From Ureibacillus xyleni (GTDB taxonomy: Bacteria; Bacillota; Bacilli; Bacillales_A; Planococcaceae), in the NCBI RefSeq assembly GCF_900217795.1, contig NZ_OBMQ01000010.1, positions 62,001-126,000 of the forward strand: a DNA stretch of 64,000 bases. The letters are read 5' to 3'. Under the pieces are notes generated by a model. It worked only from the letters and a program-made list of their open reading frames with translations. It made no database searches and was not told the origin of the DNA. The translations under genes were made by a program, and so were the position numbers. Positions 28,177-37,090 of this stretch are shown here, one piece after another (positions within the stretch are counted from its first letter, which is position 1; each line of letters starts with the position of its first letter).

Positions 28177-29166
28177 ATGAAAAATTTTAAGTGGTTAACT
28201 TTACTTTTAGCGGCGCTTTTACTAGTACTAGCTGCCTGTGGTTCTAAAGAAGAATCAACAGAAAATACAGATACAAATACAGGTTCAGAGGAAGCAACAA
28301 CTGAAACTGGAAATTCTACATACCCACTAACTGTTAAATCAACAGTAGAAGGTTATGATGATGTTACATTTGAAGAAATGCCGAAAAAGATTGTAGTTAT
28401 GGATTATGGTTTCTTAGATACATTAGATACATTAGGTGTTGAAGTAACAGGTGTATCAAAAGGAGTATTTCCTGAACATTTAGCGAAATATGAAGATGAA
28501 AAATACTTAAACGCTGGTACATTAAAAGAACCTTTATTTGAAGATATTGCTGCTATGGAGCCAGATGCAATCTTTATTTCTGGTCGTCAAGCTGATTTCT
28601 ACGATCAACTAAGTGAAATTGCTCCAACAGTATTTGTTGGTGTTGATACTGCAAACTATTGGAACTCATTCATTGATTCAGTAAACATTGCAGCTGAAAT
28701 GTTTGGTAAACAAGATGAAGCTAAAGAAAAATTAGCTGAAGTTGAAAAAGCAATTGAAGATGTAAAAGCAGTGTCTTCTGAAAACGGGAAAGCGTTAGTA
28801 ACTCTTTACAATGAAACATTATCTGCATACGGCCCTGGAGATGGTTCTCGTTTCGGATATGTACACAGCGTATTTGGATTCCAAGCTGCAGATGAGTCAC
28901 TAGAAAACTCAACTCACGGAGCACAATTAACTTACGAACAAGTCTTGAAAATTAACCCAGAATTACTATTTGTTGTTGACCGCGTAGCTGCTACAGGTGA
29001 AGAATCAAATGTAAAAGAAGCAATTGAAAATGAGATTATTAACAAAACAACTGCTGCTCAAAATGGTAAAATTGTATACTTAGACGGAGCACTTTGGTAC
29101 TTAGTAACTGGTGGTTTACAATCAGAGTTAGCAAAAATTGAAGAAATTAAAAATGAATTAAAATAA
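28177..29166 (+). CDS. yclQ: Petrobactin-type siderophore-binding lipoprotein YclQ
   Basis: A 329-residue periplasmic-binding-type lipoprotein. The signal peptide ends in lipobox LAAC (Cys21), followed by a Glu/Thr-rich linker and a two-lobed FepB/BtuF-like domain. EEMPKKIVVMDYGFLDTLDT opens the domain, and HGAQLTYEQVLKINPELLFV is a typical C-lobe motif. It captures ferric petrobactin-type siderophore at the cell surface and delivers it to YclNOP. AGGAGAG precedes the ATG. It has its own Fur-controlled promoter and a terminator after it. Confidence 0.93.
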   Translation: MKNFKWLTLLLAALLLVLAACGSKEESTENTDTNTGSEEATTETGNSTYPLTVKSTVEGYDDVTFEEMPKKIVVMDYGFLDTLDTLGVEVTGVSKGVFPEHLAKYEDEKYLNAGTLKEPLFEDIAAMEPDAIFISGRQADFYDQLSEIAPTVFVGVDTANYWNSFIDSVNIAAEMFGKQDEAKEKLAEVEKAIEDVKAVSSENGKALVTLYNETLSAYGPGDGSRFGYVHSVFGFQAADESLENSTHGAQLTYEQVLKINPELLFVVDRVAATGEESNVKEAIENEIINKTTAAQNGKIVYLDGALWYLVTGGLQSELAKIEEIKNELK

Positions 29167-29181
29167 TTTTTATATGCATAG

Positions 29182-29212
29182 GCTGTCCTAATGTTTAGGG
29201 CAGCTTTTATTA
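29182..29212 (+). terminator. Terminator after yclQ
   Basis: The stem GCTGTCCTA / TAGGGCAGC, including one G-U pair, is followed by TTTTATTA. Read-through into the heme monooxygenase is possible because the T-run is broken. Confidence 0.75.
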
Positions 29213-29231
29213 CAGCATAGGGGGAAAAGGA

Positions 29232-29564
29232 ATGTTTGTTCAAATTCGTAAATGGATTGTAACAGAAGGAAATTCTGATAAAATTATTGAGCGTTTTAAG
29301 AAAAGACCAGATCAAGGTCCATCTTTAATTGAGCAACGTGAAGGTTTTATTAGTCGTGAACTGCTTGTGAAAAATGTACGTCGCGGTGAAGAGGAAGTGC
29401 TTATGATTGTGCGCTGGGAGTCTGAAGAGGCATGGAAAGCTTGGGAAAAGAGCCCTGAGCATATAGCAGGACACAAAGCAAAAATCAAAGAACATGGCGG
29501 CAAACCACCAAAACCAGAATATATAATTAATATGGAACACGGAAGTTATTCAGTGGTTGAATAG
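29232..29564 (+). CDS. hmoA: Heme-degrading monooxygenase, HmoA type
   Basis: A 110-residue ABM-fold protein. It begins MFVQIRKWIVTEGNSDKIIE and contains VRRGEEEVLMIVRWESEEAW and KSPEHIAGHKAK, the pattern of Bacillus HmoA/IsdG-like enzymes. These cleave heme to release iron. The conserved Trp and the His pair near residues 76-80 are present. It lies 65 bases after yclQ and has no obvious Fur box of its own, so it may share the iron-regulated transcript. GGGGAAAAGG precedes the ATG. Its terminator is split by the second 236-bp element. Confidence 0.9.
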   Translation: MFVQIRKWIVTEGNSDKIIERFKKRPDQGPSLIEQREGFISRELLVKNVRRGEEEVLMIVRWESEEAWKAWEKSPEHIAGHKAKIKEHGGKPPKPEYIINMEHGSYSVVE

Positions 29565-29570
29565 TAAAAG

Positions 29571-29845
29571 AAACGTCCTAAGATTAGGGCACTGAAAAAG
29601 TCGATTTTAATAAATTTTTATAATAAAAATACGCTCAGATCTTTTAGGAAGTGGGATTCACGAAGACTCCTACGGGAACAGCTTGAGCTGAAGACCCCGC
29701 AGGAGCTTGCGACGAGGAGGCTGAAGCCAAGCCCGTGGAAAGCGAAGTGAATCCCACCTTCTATTTAGAAGCAAATAATTACTATAAATTTTTATCGGTA
29801 TTTAGTTTTTCAGTGGCTTCCCTAAGATAGGGCGTTTTTTTATGT
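29571..29845 (+). terminator. Terminator of hmoA, split by a 236-bp insertion
   Basis: The left arm AAACGTCCTA (29571-29580) and right arm TAGGGCGTTT (about 29828-29837) pair over ten positions with one G-U. A T-run follows. If the insert is removed, the loop is only three bases (AGA). The element sits exactly at that loop. Confidence 0.8.
29585..29820 (+). mobile_element. 236-bp MITE-like element, copy 2
   Basis: Same length and ends as copy 1 at 12682. The only difference I see is near the right third (CTATTTAGAA here, CTATTGAGAA there). It is flanked by a perfect 8-bp direct repeat CCTAAGAT (29577-29584 and 29821-29828). It lies in the same orientation relative to the upstream gene as copy 1 and again inside a terminator. 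It has no coding capacity; the GC-rich core is capable of extensive folding. Confidence 0.87.
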
Positions 29846-29907
29846 TATTTTATTATCCTCAATAATATAATTTACTATGTTAATATTTATTAGAAGGTGA
29901 GGTCTTT

Positions 29908-30525
29908 ATGAAAAAAATATCGTACATATTAGCTTTCATTTCTTTGTGTATTTTCATTATTATTTCTACAAACTTCAAAAAACCACTATTTTTAAAACTT
30001 GACGAAGCAATATCGGACCTATTTTATGGTAACAAAATGATTATTGCCTTTCACTACTTAGGAAGTACATCACTAATTGTAGCGGTTGCTTTAATTCTTT
30101 TAGTCATCTTATGGTTCAAACAAAGAAATTACCGAGGTATGCTGTTTGTCCTGTTGACGATTGCAGGTGGAAGAGTTTTAAACCAAATAATTAAAAATGT
30201 AGTTGAACGACCAAGGCCAGAGATTGCCGATCAAATAACTTCATTTAGTTTCCCATCTGGCCATGCAATGCTTTCGTTGTTATATTTATTTACAATAGCA
30301 TATTTATTAGCGGAAGTTATCGTAAGCAAAAAGAAAATGATAATAGTCTGGCTAATTGCAGCTATGCTTTCAATGTTGATAGGATTGTCAAGAATTGCGG
30401 AAAGTCATCATTATCCAACAGATGTCATTGCAGGATGGACAATAGCCTATAGCTGGTTCGTTCTTTGTGCATTTTGGTATGAACAAAGAAAGACTAAATT
30501 TAATAAGATAAAAAATAACACCTAA
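29908..30525 (+). CDS. PAP2 family membrane phosphatase
   Basis: A 205-residue membrane protein with about five helices and all three PAP2 motifs: KNVVERPRPE, PSGH (FSFPSGHAM) and SRIAESHHYPTD. Bacillus homologues dephosphorylate undecaprenyl pyrophosphate or phosphatidylglycerol phosphate; which of these applies cannot be told here. GAAGGTGAGG precedes the ATG. Its stop codon lies inside the left arm-loop of the following terminator hairpin. Confidence 0.9.
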   Translation: MKKISYILAFISLCIFIIISTNFKKPLFLKLDEAISDLFYGNKMIIAFHYLGSTSLIVAVALILLVILWFKQRNYRGMLFVLLTIAGGRVLNQIIKNVVERPRPEIADQITSFSFPSGHAMLSLLYLFTIAYLLAEVIVSKKKMIIVWLIAAMLSMLIGLSRIAESHHYPTDVIAGWTIAYSWFVLCAFWYEQRKTKFNKIKNNT

Positions 30526-30543
30526 TATGGTGTTATTTTTTTA
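30514..30543 (+). terminator. Terminator overlapping the PAP2 stop codon
   Basis: The stem AATAACACC / GGTGTTATT, with a 6-nt loop, is followed by TTTTTT. The gene's stop codon is at the edge of the loop. Confidence 0.88.
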
Positions 30544-30589
30544 TTCGGATGTTTTCCGAAAACAAAATATGTTGTTAGGTTAAAAAAAG

Positions 30590-30619
30590 TTGCACAAAGG
30601 AAACTTCTGAGTATATAAT
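30590..30619 (+). promoter_or_regulatory. Sigma-A promoter for zupT
   Basis: TTGCAC, an 18-base spacer and TATAAT, 34 bases before the start codon. No MntR or Fur palindrome is visible around it. Confidence 0.7.
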
Positions 30620-30652
30620 ACTAGTAACATAAAAGAAGGAGATTATCTCAAT

Positions 30653-31471
30653 ATGGATGGAAACGTCATCTTTGCTTTAAGTTTGACGCTGTTTGCTGGG
30701 TTAGCCACTGGAGTTGGAGCTTTAATTGCCTTTTTCACATCAAGAACGAATAAGAAGTTTCTTTCAGTTGCGTTAGGTTTTTCTGCTGGTGTCATGATTT
30801 ATGTTTCCTTAATTGAAATCTTTGTAAAAGCTAAAGATTCTCTTACGAATGCATTAGGAGAAACCCAAGGCTATAGGATGACCGTTATCGGCTTTTTTGG
30901 AGGTATGCTATTTATCGCACTGATTGACCGGTTTATTCCAAAGAAAAATAATCCGCATGAGGTAAAAACGGTTGAAGATGTTAATGCTGTTAAGCTAAAT
31001 GAAAATGGTGTAGATGAAGAGAAATTAATGAAAATGGGCGTATTTACAGCATTAGCAATCGGTATACACAACTTTCCAGAAGGTATAGCGACGTTTATGT
31101 CTGCTATTCAGGACCCAAACGTTGGTATAGCTATAGCAATAGCAGTGGCTATTCACAATATTCCTGAGGGGATTGCGGTAGCTGTTCCAATTTATTTTGC
31201 AACTGGTATTCGCAAAAAAGCATTTAAATTATCCTTCTCTTCCGGATTAGCAGAACCAATCGGAGCAATTGTTGCATATTTAATATTAATGCCATTTTTA
31301 ACTGAAACCATGTTTGGTATTATCTTTGCAGGTGTTGCAGGGATCATGGTCTTTATTTCACTAGACGAGTTACTACCAGCTGCTCAAAAATATGACGAGA
31401 CACATTTATCAATTTATGGATTAGTGGCAGGTATGGTTGTCATGGCATTGAGTTTATTGTTATTAGCGTAA
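30653..31471 (+). CDS. zupT: ZIP family divalent metal transporter ZupT
   Basis: A 272-residue, eight-helix ZIP importer. The metal-site motifs are HNFPEGIATFM in helix 4 and HNIPEGIAVAVP in helix 5. The central loop between helices 3 and 4 is long and charged (PKKNNPHEVKTVEDV). ZupT-type proteins import zinc and other divalent cations with broad selectivity. AAGGAG precedes the ATG. A strong bidirectional terminator follows. Confidence 0.93.
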   Translation: MDGNVIFALSLTLFAGLATGVGALIAFFTSRTNKKFLSVALGFSAGVMIYVSLIEIFVKAKDSLTNALGETQGYRMTVIGFFGGMLFIALIDRFIPKKNNPHEVKTVEDVNAVKLNENGVDEEKLMKMGVFTALAIGIHNFPEGIATFMSAIQDPNVGIAIAIAVAIHNIPEGIAVAVPIYFATGIRKKAFKLSFSSGLAEPIGAIVAYLILMPFLTETMFGIIFAGVAGIMVFISLDELLPAAQKYDETHLSIYGLVAGMVVMALSLLLLA

Positions 31472-31522
31472 AAAAATAGGGAAACGTATAAGTTATATGG
31501 CTTATACGGCTCCCTATTTTAT
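31471..31522. terminator. Strong bidirectional terminator
   Basis: The outer stem AAAATAGGGA / TCCCTATTTT encloses the inner stem CGTATAAG / CTTATACG. A- and T-runs on the flanks allow it to serve zupT and the convergent oxidoreductase. Confidence 0.9.
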
Positions 31523-31556
31523 ATTGTTCAAACATTGTTGAAATTCTATTATCCAT

Positions 31557-32204
31557 TTAAGAAGCAGATGTCGCATTTTCTGAAGCGACTGTAAAATGTT
31601 CATTTACATGATGGGGATTTTCGATTTCGTCTAAAACAGCAACAGCATAATCCGCATAACTTACATAACTAATTTGTTGTGAGTTTAGAAGAAGGCGGTC
31701 TTTACCTAAAATGTAGTGGCCAGTTCGAGGACCATCTGAATCAAATAAAGGAGACGGGCTTAAAAAAGTCCATTTTATTGATGAGCGTTGTAAATCAATT
31801 AGATTTTGGAGCTGTTGACGTGCGATGCTTTTAGATTCTTGGGGATATTCAGGGATATCTATAAGACGTGTTGTACACTCACGGTCAATAAATAAACTTC
31901 CTGGACCACCAACAACAAATAATTTTGTATTTGTTTTTTCCAGAAGTTTAATTAAATGTCTACCTAATTCTACATGTAGAAATTTTTCACCGGGTAAGGC
32001 ACTATATGCATTGATTAAAACATCGAAGTGCATTAAATCTTTCTTAGTTAGTTCAAATGCTTCCCTTTTAACAATTTTAATATTTGGATCTATTAATCTT
32101 TCTCTATGACGTACGAATGCGGTAATTTCATGGTTCCGCATTTTAGCCTCCATTAAAATATTTCTACCGGCTTTACTAGACGCACCGATAATGCCAATTT
32201 TCAT
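31557..32204 (-). CDS. NAD(P)-binding SDR-like protein (YwnB-like)
   Basis: A 215-residue atypical short-chain dehydrogenase/NmrA-like protein. The nucleotide-binding loop MKIGIIGASSKAGRNILMEA opens the Rossmann fold, and FVVGGPGSLF marks strand 5. It lacks the YXXXK of classical SDRs. It resembles B. subtilis YwnB; family members bind NAD(P)H and act as reductases or redox sensors. AAAGGGGTAA precedes the ATG. Monocistronic. Confidence 0.82.
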   Translation of the reverse strand: MKIGIIGASSKAGRNILMEAKMRNHEITAFVRHRERLIDPNIKIVKREAFELTKKDLMHFDVLINAYSALPGEKFLHVELGRHLIKLLEKTNTKLFVVGGPGSLFIDRECTTRLIDIPEYPQESKSIARQQLQNLIDLQRSSIKWTFLSPSPLFDSDGPRTGHYILGKDRLLLNSQQISYVSYADYAVAVLDEIENPHHVNEHFTVASENATSAS

Positions 32205-32304
32205 AATGAATTACCCCTTTCGAACGTATTTTGGAATTGGTTAAGGAAGAGAAATGGAAGAAATGTGCCTTGAGTTGAACATCTTTTGTTAGAGGAAAAA
32301 ACAA

Positions 32305-32352
32305 AAAGATGCCCATAAATCAAATATATGATTTAATAGGCATCTTTATTAA
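32305..32352 (-). terminator. Terminator after thrB
   Basis: The stem AAAGATGCC / GGCATCTTT encloses a second stem (TAAATCA / TGATTTA). It is followed on the minus strand by TTTTTGTTTTTTCC. Confidence 0.88.
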
Positions 32353-32373
32353 TTTTATTTGGAATTTTTAAGA

Positions 32374-33291
32374 TTATGCTAAAACATCATTAGCAACTTC
32401 AATAACTGAAACGCCTTGGTGGTCTGCTCTTGTTAGCATAATTTCGTGTTCTGGGAATTGCTTCTTCATTTGTTTTACAAATTGCTCAGAAATGGCAATA
32501 GGGATAATTGAAATAACAGTTGGGCCCGCACCACTTAATGCTGTTCCATAAGCGCCAGCTTCTTTAGCTGCCATATGAATTTCATGGAAGTAAGGAATTA
32601 ATTTTGCACGGAATGGTTCATGGAATAAATCAGATTCCATATAACGACCAATTCGTTCATAGTCTTTGTTGATTAAAGAAGCTGCTAACATGTTAGCATT
32701 TGCACTTGCTTGTACTGCATAACCTCGATCAAACTGTTCAGGTAATACTTTTCGAGCTTCTGAGGTTTTTAATTCAACATTTGGAATGAACACAACAAAA
32801 GCTGCATCTATATCTTGTACATGAATTGTATCAACAACCCCATCTTCATCGAGGACAGAGATTGTAAGACCACCTAAAACAGATGCGGTTGCATTATCAG
32901 GATGTCCTTCAATTTGTGATGAAATGTTCAATTTATCTTGAGTTGTAAGATTTAAATCACAAACAAGGTTTGCTAATTCAATTGCAGCTACAATAGCGGC
33001 AGCACTACTACCTAAACCACGAGCGAAAGGTAATTCACTTTTCATTTCAATTCGGCATGGTGGTAAACTTTTTCCGAAACGAGCTGCTGTTTCTTTTGCA
33101 ATTGTGTATATTAGATGTTCTTCTAATACGAACTCTTTCGGTAAGTGATCAGAGATGTGGATGATTTCCCACTTGTCCGTAATCGACACTGTTAATTCTA
33201 GATATAAGGACAAACTAAGCCCAATGGAATCAAACCCAGGTCCTAAGTTAGCAGTGCTTCCAGGGACAGTGATTTGCCATTTTTTACTCAT
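32374..33291 (-). CDS. thrB: Homoserine kinase ThrB
   Basis: A 305-residue GHMP kinase that phosphorylates homoserine for threonine synthesis. Motif 1 is [19 protein letters not shown] at the N-terminus, and the ATP-binding motif 2 is [16 protein letters not shown] near residue 88. Motif 3 is [15 protein letters not shown] near 246. It overlaps thrC by 4 bases and follows it. The usual first gene of this operon, hom, is absent here. Confidence 0.95.
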   Translation of the reverse strand: MSKKWQITVPGSTANLGPGFDSIGLSLSLYLELTVSITDKWEIIHISDHLPKEFVLEEHLIYTIAKETAARFGKSLPPCRIEMKSELPFARGLGSSAAAIVAAIELANLVCDLNLTTQDKLNISSQIEGHPDNATASVLGGLTISVLDEDGVVDTIHVQDIDAAFVVFIPNVELKTSEARKVLPEQFDRGYAVQASANANMLAASLINKDYERIGRYMESDLFHEPFRAKLIPYFHEIHMAAKEAGAYGTALSGAGPTVISIIPIAISEQFVKQMKKQFPEHEIMLTRADHQGVSVIEVANDVLA

Positions 33292-34340
33292 AGAATTCCC
33301 TCAATATATTTACGAATTTCTTCTTCATCATTTTTAAGTGAAACTAAATCCACTGTAGATACATTCATAGCTGTATCTGGGTCTTTTAAGCCGTTACCTG
33401 TAAATACAGTTACTACGCGGCTACCTTTTTCAATTTTCCCGCTGTTTACAGATTTAATTACACCAGCAAGCGATGCAGCAGAACCCGGTTCAACAAAGAT
33501 ACCTTCAGTCCCAGCAATTAGTTTGTATGCAGCTAAGATTTCTTCGTCTGTAACTGAATCGATAATACCGCCTGATTCGTCACGAGCTGCTTCAGCAAAT
33601 TTCCAGCTAGCGGGGTTACCGATACGAATTGCAGTTGCCACTGTTTCTGGGTTTGCGATTGGCTCACCTTTAACGATAGCTGCAGCGCCTTCAGCTTCGA
33701 AACCATACATTTTTGGAAGGCCCGTATTTTTTGCTTCATTATATTCTTTAAAACCTTTCCAGTAAGCAGTAATATTACCTGCGTTACCAACCGGAATACA
33801 TAAGTAATCTGGAGCATGTCCTAAGCTGTCTACAATTTCAAATGCAGCAGTTTTTTGACCTTCAATACGATATGGATTAACTGAGTTTACTAATTTAACA
33901 GGTGTTGTTTCACTAACTTGACGAACAATTGATAATGCATCGTCAAAGTTACCGTCAATTTCGATAATTTTCGCACCATACATACATGCTTGTGCTAGTT
34001 TACCAAGAGCTACTTTTCCTTTAGGGATAACTACGATAGATTGAATACCTGCACGAGTTGCATAAGCTGATGCAGCCGCAGATGTATTACCAGTAGAAGC
34101 ACAAATAACACATTTTGCCCCATCTTCAATAGCTTTTGCTACAGCAAAAACCATACCGCGGTCTTTAAATGATCCTGTAGGGTTAGCTCCTTCGATTTTT
34201 CCATATAATTCAATGCCTAATTCTTTTGATAAATTTACTAAATGAATAAGGGGAGTATTTCCTTCATTTAAAGTAAGAGACGGCGTATTTTCTGTAACAG
34301 GTAAAAATTCTTTATATTCTTCAATAAGACCTTTCCACAT
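33288..34340 (-). CDS. thrC: Threonine synthase ThrC
   Basis: A 350-residue PLP enzyme that converts O-phosphohomoserine to threonine. The PLP lysine is in [16 protein letters not shown] near residue 59, and the phosphate-binding glycine loop is [12 protein letters not shown] near 186. It is the short B. subtilis-type enzyme. AAAGGAGC lies nine bases before the ATG. No T-box or clear attenuator is seen in the upstream region. Confidence 0.95.
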   Translation of the reverse strand: MWKGLIEEYKEFLPVTENTPSLTLNEGNTPLIHLVNLSKELGIELYGKIEGANPTGSFKDRGMVFAVAKAIEDGAKCVICASTGNTSAAASAYATRAGIQSIVVIPKGKVALGKLAQACMYGAKIIEIDGNFDDALSIVRQVSETTPVKLVNSVNPYRIEGQKTAAFEIVDSLGHAPDYLCIPVGNAGNITAYWKGFKEYNEAKNTGLPKMYGFEAEGAAAIVKGEPIANPETVATAIRIGNPASWKFAEAARDESGGIIDSVTDEEILAAYKLIAGTEGIFVEPGSAASLAGVIKSVNSGKIEKGSRVVTVFTGNGLKDPDTAMNVSTVDLVSLKNDEEEIRKYIEGIL

Positions 34341-34614
34341 AACGAGTTAGCTCCTTTTGTTCTCACTGGATGAACAGTTGTTTGTATATAAAAGACATTT
34401 TAACGAAAATAGTGGTGTTTATCAATAGTATTTAGGAAATTAACAAAATACTCTCATTAATTTAAGGATCATAATTAATATGAGAAAGTGAAGCCATAAT
34501 CATGTTTTGTTAATTGGAGAAACCTAAATGAACCACAGTAAGTCAATTATAACCTAGAAAATGTTGTGAGTATTTAAGAATACATTGTTATTAAGTGGAA
34601 GTAAGGGATAATAG

Positions 34615-34740
34615 CTGCAGTTTTTGCTTTCGGCGCAGATAAACGAGACACAGAGGAAATATTGAAATTAACTCCTAAGAAAATGAAGTACTAAATATTG
34701 CGCCTGCCGCTTTTGCTTTCGGCGCGGATAAACGAGACAC
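34615..34740. repeat. Pair of 37-bp direct repeats
   Basis: Copies at 34615-34651 and 34704-34740 agree at about 34 of 37 positions. Both contain TTTTGCTTTCGGCGC followed by GATAAACGAGACAC. The GC-rich motif stands out in AT-rich DNA. Only the second copy is followed by its reverse complement, making the hairpin at 34729-34767. Confidence 0.8.
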
Positions 34741-34767
34741 TCAGAAGAAGGGTGAGTGTCTCGTTTA
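34729..34767. terminator. 15-bp perfect hairpin, possible terminator
   Basis: TAAACGAGACACTCA (34729-34743) and TGAGTGTCTCGTTTA (34753-34767) are perfect complements with a 9-nt loop. No long T-run follows, and no gene ends nearby, so its role is unclear. Confidence 0.5.
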
Positions 34768-34954
34768 TTGTCGAATTTTATCTTGTTAAACTATCAGAAA
34801 ATTTGACAAAATGATGTCATTTTCGGATTTTTATTTTAGTAGATTAAAGTTTTTTCTGAAAACTCATTGTATTCAATTTACAATGGTGTTAATCTAGCTT
34901 TTATTAAAATAAATGTATACATATGCAATTAACAGGAAGGAAGTGGAAGTTAAC

Positions 34955-35809
34955 ATGAGCATTTGTAATGAAATAAAAAAACGATTCATCCGTTTATCTA
35001 GAGGGCAACGAAAGGTCGCGCAATTTGTTATTGATAACCCGAATATTATCGCAACTCATATTGCTTCCGATGTTGGTAAGCTTATTGGGGTAAGTGAATC
35101 GACGGTAATTCGATTTTGTTATGCGATGGAATTGTCTGGTTTTTCTGAACTGCAGGAAAGAATTAAAGAAGATTTAATGGGTGTTCAGAAAACTGAGGTG
35201 GGTGATCATCCACTTATTACAAAAAAACAGGAACATCTTGTTAGTAATGTAATGAATCGAGATATTACAAGCATCTTAAATACAATTCAATTAGTAGAAG
35301 AAAGGCAGTTTGAACAAGCCGTTAAATGGATGCATGAATCCAATTTTTTATATGTATTAGGCTTTAGACAATCTTCTCCATCAGCTAGCTTCTTAAGTAG
35401 TACTTTAGGAAATTACCGAAGACATGTAAAACAAATCCAACATGATGTGGAAGATATTGTTCAACAAATTAGTGGGATGGACGAACATTCATTACTATTT
35501 GTATTAGCGTTAGATGCGGTTCTAGAGGATGTATTAACGATTACAAAATTAGCAAAAAATAAAAATGTGAAGGTAGTTGCAATTACAAATTCAGGTTTAT
35601 CTCCTATTCGAGAATATGCAGATATCGTATTTACTGTGGGAGCACAAAAACAAGCTTCTGCAGAAACTATTATCGCATCTCATTCGTTAATCCATGGATT
35701 AGTTGAAGGGATGGTCGCTCAAAATAAAAGACAATATAAAACTTACCAAAAATCTAATGCGCAAATAGAAAGTAACTTTGTTTTTCTCGAAAAGGCTAAG
35801 ATTATATAG
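34955..35809 (+). CDS. MurR/RpiR family transcriptional regulator
   Basis: About 284 residues: an RpiR-type helix-turn-helix (about residues 1-80; GKLIGVSESTVIRFCYAMEL is the recognition region) and a SIS sugar-phosphate-binding domain (about 110-260). I prefer the ATG at 34955, with GGAAGGAAGTGG upstream, over the ATG at 34913. Family members sense sugar phosphates or related metabolites. No sugar operon is adjacent, so the target is unknown. A terminator follows. Confidence 0.9.
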   Translation: MSICNEIKKRFIRLSRGQRKVAQFVIDNPNIIATHIASDVGKLIGVSESTVIRFCYAMELSGFSELQERIKEDLMGVQKTEVGDHPLITKKQEHLVSNVMNRDITSILNTIQLVEERQFEQAVKWMHESNFLYVLGFRQSSPSASFLSSTLGNYRRHVKQIQHDVEDIVQQISGMDEHSLLFVLALDAVLEDVLTITKLAKNKNVKVVAITNSGLSPIREYADIVFTVGAQKQASAETIIASHSLIHGLVEGMVAQNKRQYKTYQKSNAQIESNFVFLEKAKII

Positions 35810-35824
35810 AAATTGTAAAGTTAA

Positions 35825-35862
35825 AGCGAATTCGTCGGGCACAGGCGAATTCGTTTTTTTCT
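35825..35862 (+). terminator. Terminator after the rpiR-like gene
   Basis: GCGAATTCG is repeated on both sides of TCGGGCACAG. The arms pair through CGAATTCG, which is self-complementary, and are followed by seven T. Confidence 0.8.
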
Positions 35863-36124
35863 AAGTAAATAAGATGTGCATAAATATACAGTTTATATAT
35901 TCGTAAAGGGATATATATAAAGCCTAAAATAGCCTTGAATTGTAAAAATCAATGGGTTAGTAAATAGGGTGAGGCTTTTTGAAAAGTATCGAATAATGTT
36001 GTCGAGATTTGTCTAACGGGTGGATAAATATTACATGGAAGCAAAGTTCTATTTTTCTAATTATCGATAGGTATGTTAAAATAAATTCGAAATATAAACC
36101 CACGATTATAGGAGGCCTCATTTC
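35863..36124. other. Intergenic region before ppaC
   Basis: AT-rich DNA with no gene-like frame. The ribosome site AGGAGG lies near its right end. I see no clear operator. Confidence 0.6.
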
Positions 36125-37048
36125 ATGAGCAAAGTATTAGTTTTTGGACATAAAAATCCAGATACAGACACAATCACTTCTGCAATTGTTTATGCATACT
36201 TAAAACAACAACTAGGTGTTGAAGCTGAAGCAGTACGTTTAGGCGAAGTGAATAACGAAACTCAATTTGCGTTAGACAAATTTGGTTTTGAAGCACCAAG
36301 ATTAATTGGAAATGTAGCAGAAGAAGCGAGTAGTGTTATTTTAGTTGACCATAATGAACGTCAACAATCGGCTGATGGGATTGAACAGGTAAAAGTAACT
36401 GAAGTAATTGACCATCATCGTATTGCGAACTTTGAAACTTCTGACCCATTATACTATCGTGCAGAACCAGTTGGCTGTACAGCAACGATTTTAAATAAGA
36501 TTTTTAAGGAAAATAATATTGAAATTCCAGCAAATATTGCGGGATTAATGCTATCTGCTATTGTTTCTGATACATTATTATTCAAATCACCGACTTGTAC
36601 AGAACAAGATGTACAAGCTGGAAATGAATTGGCTGAGATAGCTGGAGTTGATGCAGCTGAATATGGCTTAGCGATGTTAAAAGCAGGCGCAGATTTATCC
36701 GATAAATCATTAGAAGACTTATTGTCATTAGATGCAAAAGAATTTACATTTGGTGAAGTAAAAGCAGTTGTTGCACAAGTAAATGCTGTGGATGTAAATG
36801 ATGTATTAAATCGAAAAGAAGAATTAGTTAATTTATTAAATAAAAACGTTGAAGATAATAATTTAAATCTTTTCTTCTTCGTTGTAACAGATATTCTAAA
36901 TAACGATTCAACAGCAGTTGTAGTAGGTAATGCAGCTCAAGCAGCAGCAGCTAGCTTCGGTAAAGAACTAGTAAATGACTTAGTGGATTTACCTAGCGTT
37001 GTATCACGTAAAAAGCAAATTGTACCAGTTTTAACAGAAGGTCTATAA
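36125..37048 (+). CDS. ppaC: Manganese-dependent inorganic pyrophosphatase
   Basis: A 307-residue family II pyrophosphatase (DHH superfamily), which hydrolyses pyrophosphate using Mn2+. The metal motifs [19 protein letters not shown] and [10 protein letters not shown] are intact, as is [10 protein letters not shown]. The C-terminal DHHA2 substrate domain ends [14 protein letters not shown] with the typical SRKKQ anion-binding motif. AGGAGG precedes the ATG. Confidence 0.96.
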   Translation: MSKVLVFGHKNPDTDTITSAIVYAYLKQQLGVEAEAVRLGEVNNETQFALDKFGFEAPRLIGNVAEEASSVILVDHNERQQSADGIEQVKVTEVIDHHRIANFETSDPLYYRAEPVGCTATILNKIFKENNIEIPANIAGLMLSAIVSDTLLFKSPTCTEQDVQAGNELAEIAGVDAAEYGLAMLKAGADLSDKSLEDLLSLDAKEFTFGEVKAVVAQVNAVDVNDVLNRKEELVNLLNKNVEDNNLNLFFFVVTDILNNDSTAVVVGNAAQAAAASFGKELVNDLVDLPSVVSRKKQIVPVLTEGL

Positions 37049-37056
37049 TAAATAGT

Positions 37057-37090
37057 AAAATCCCCGAATCACTGTTCGGGGATTTTTTTT
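37057..37090. terminator. Bidirectional terminator
   Basis: The stem AAAATCCCCGAA / TTCGGGGATTT, with a 6-nt loop, is followed by eight T. It lies between ppaC and the convergent oxidoreductase. Confidence 0.92.

Larger units (their letters stand above)
34341..34954. other. 610-bp intergenic region with direct repeats and a hairpin
   Basis: It lies between the divergent thrCB and rpiR-like genes. No convincing gene is present. It contains a 37-bp direct repeat at 34615-34651 and 34704-34740, and a 15-bp perfect inverted repeat formed by the end of the second repeat. The rest is AT-rich promoter-type sequence for the two divergent units. Confidence 0.7.

Noticed and set aside
34341-34954. Possible T-box leader for thrC
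   Set aside because: I looked on the minus strand for the conserved AGGGTGGNACCGCG antiterminator element and a terminator just before thrC and found neither.
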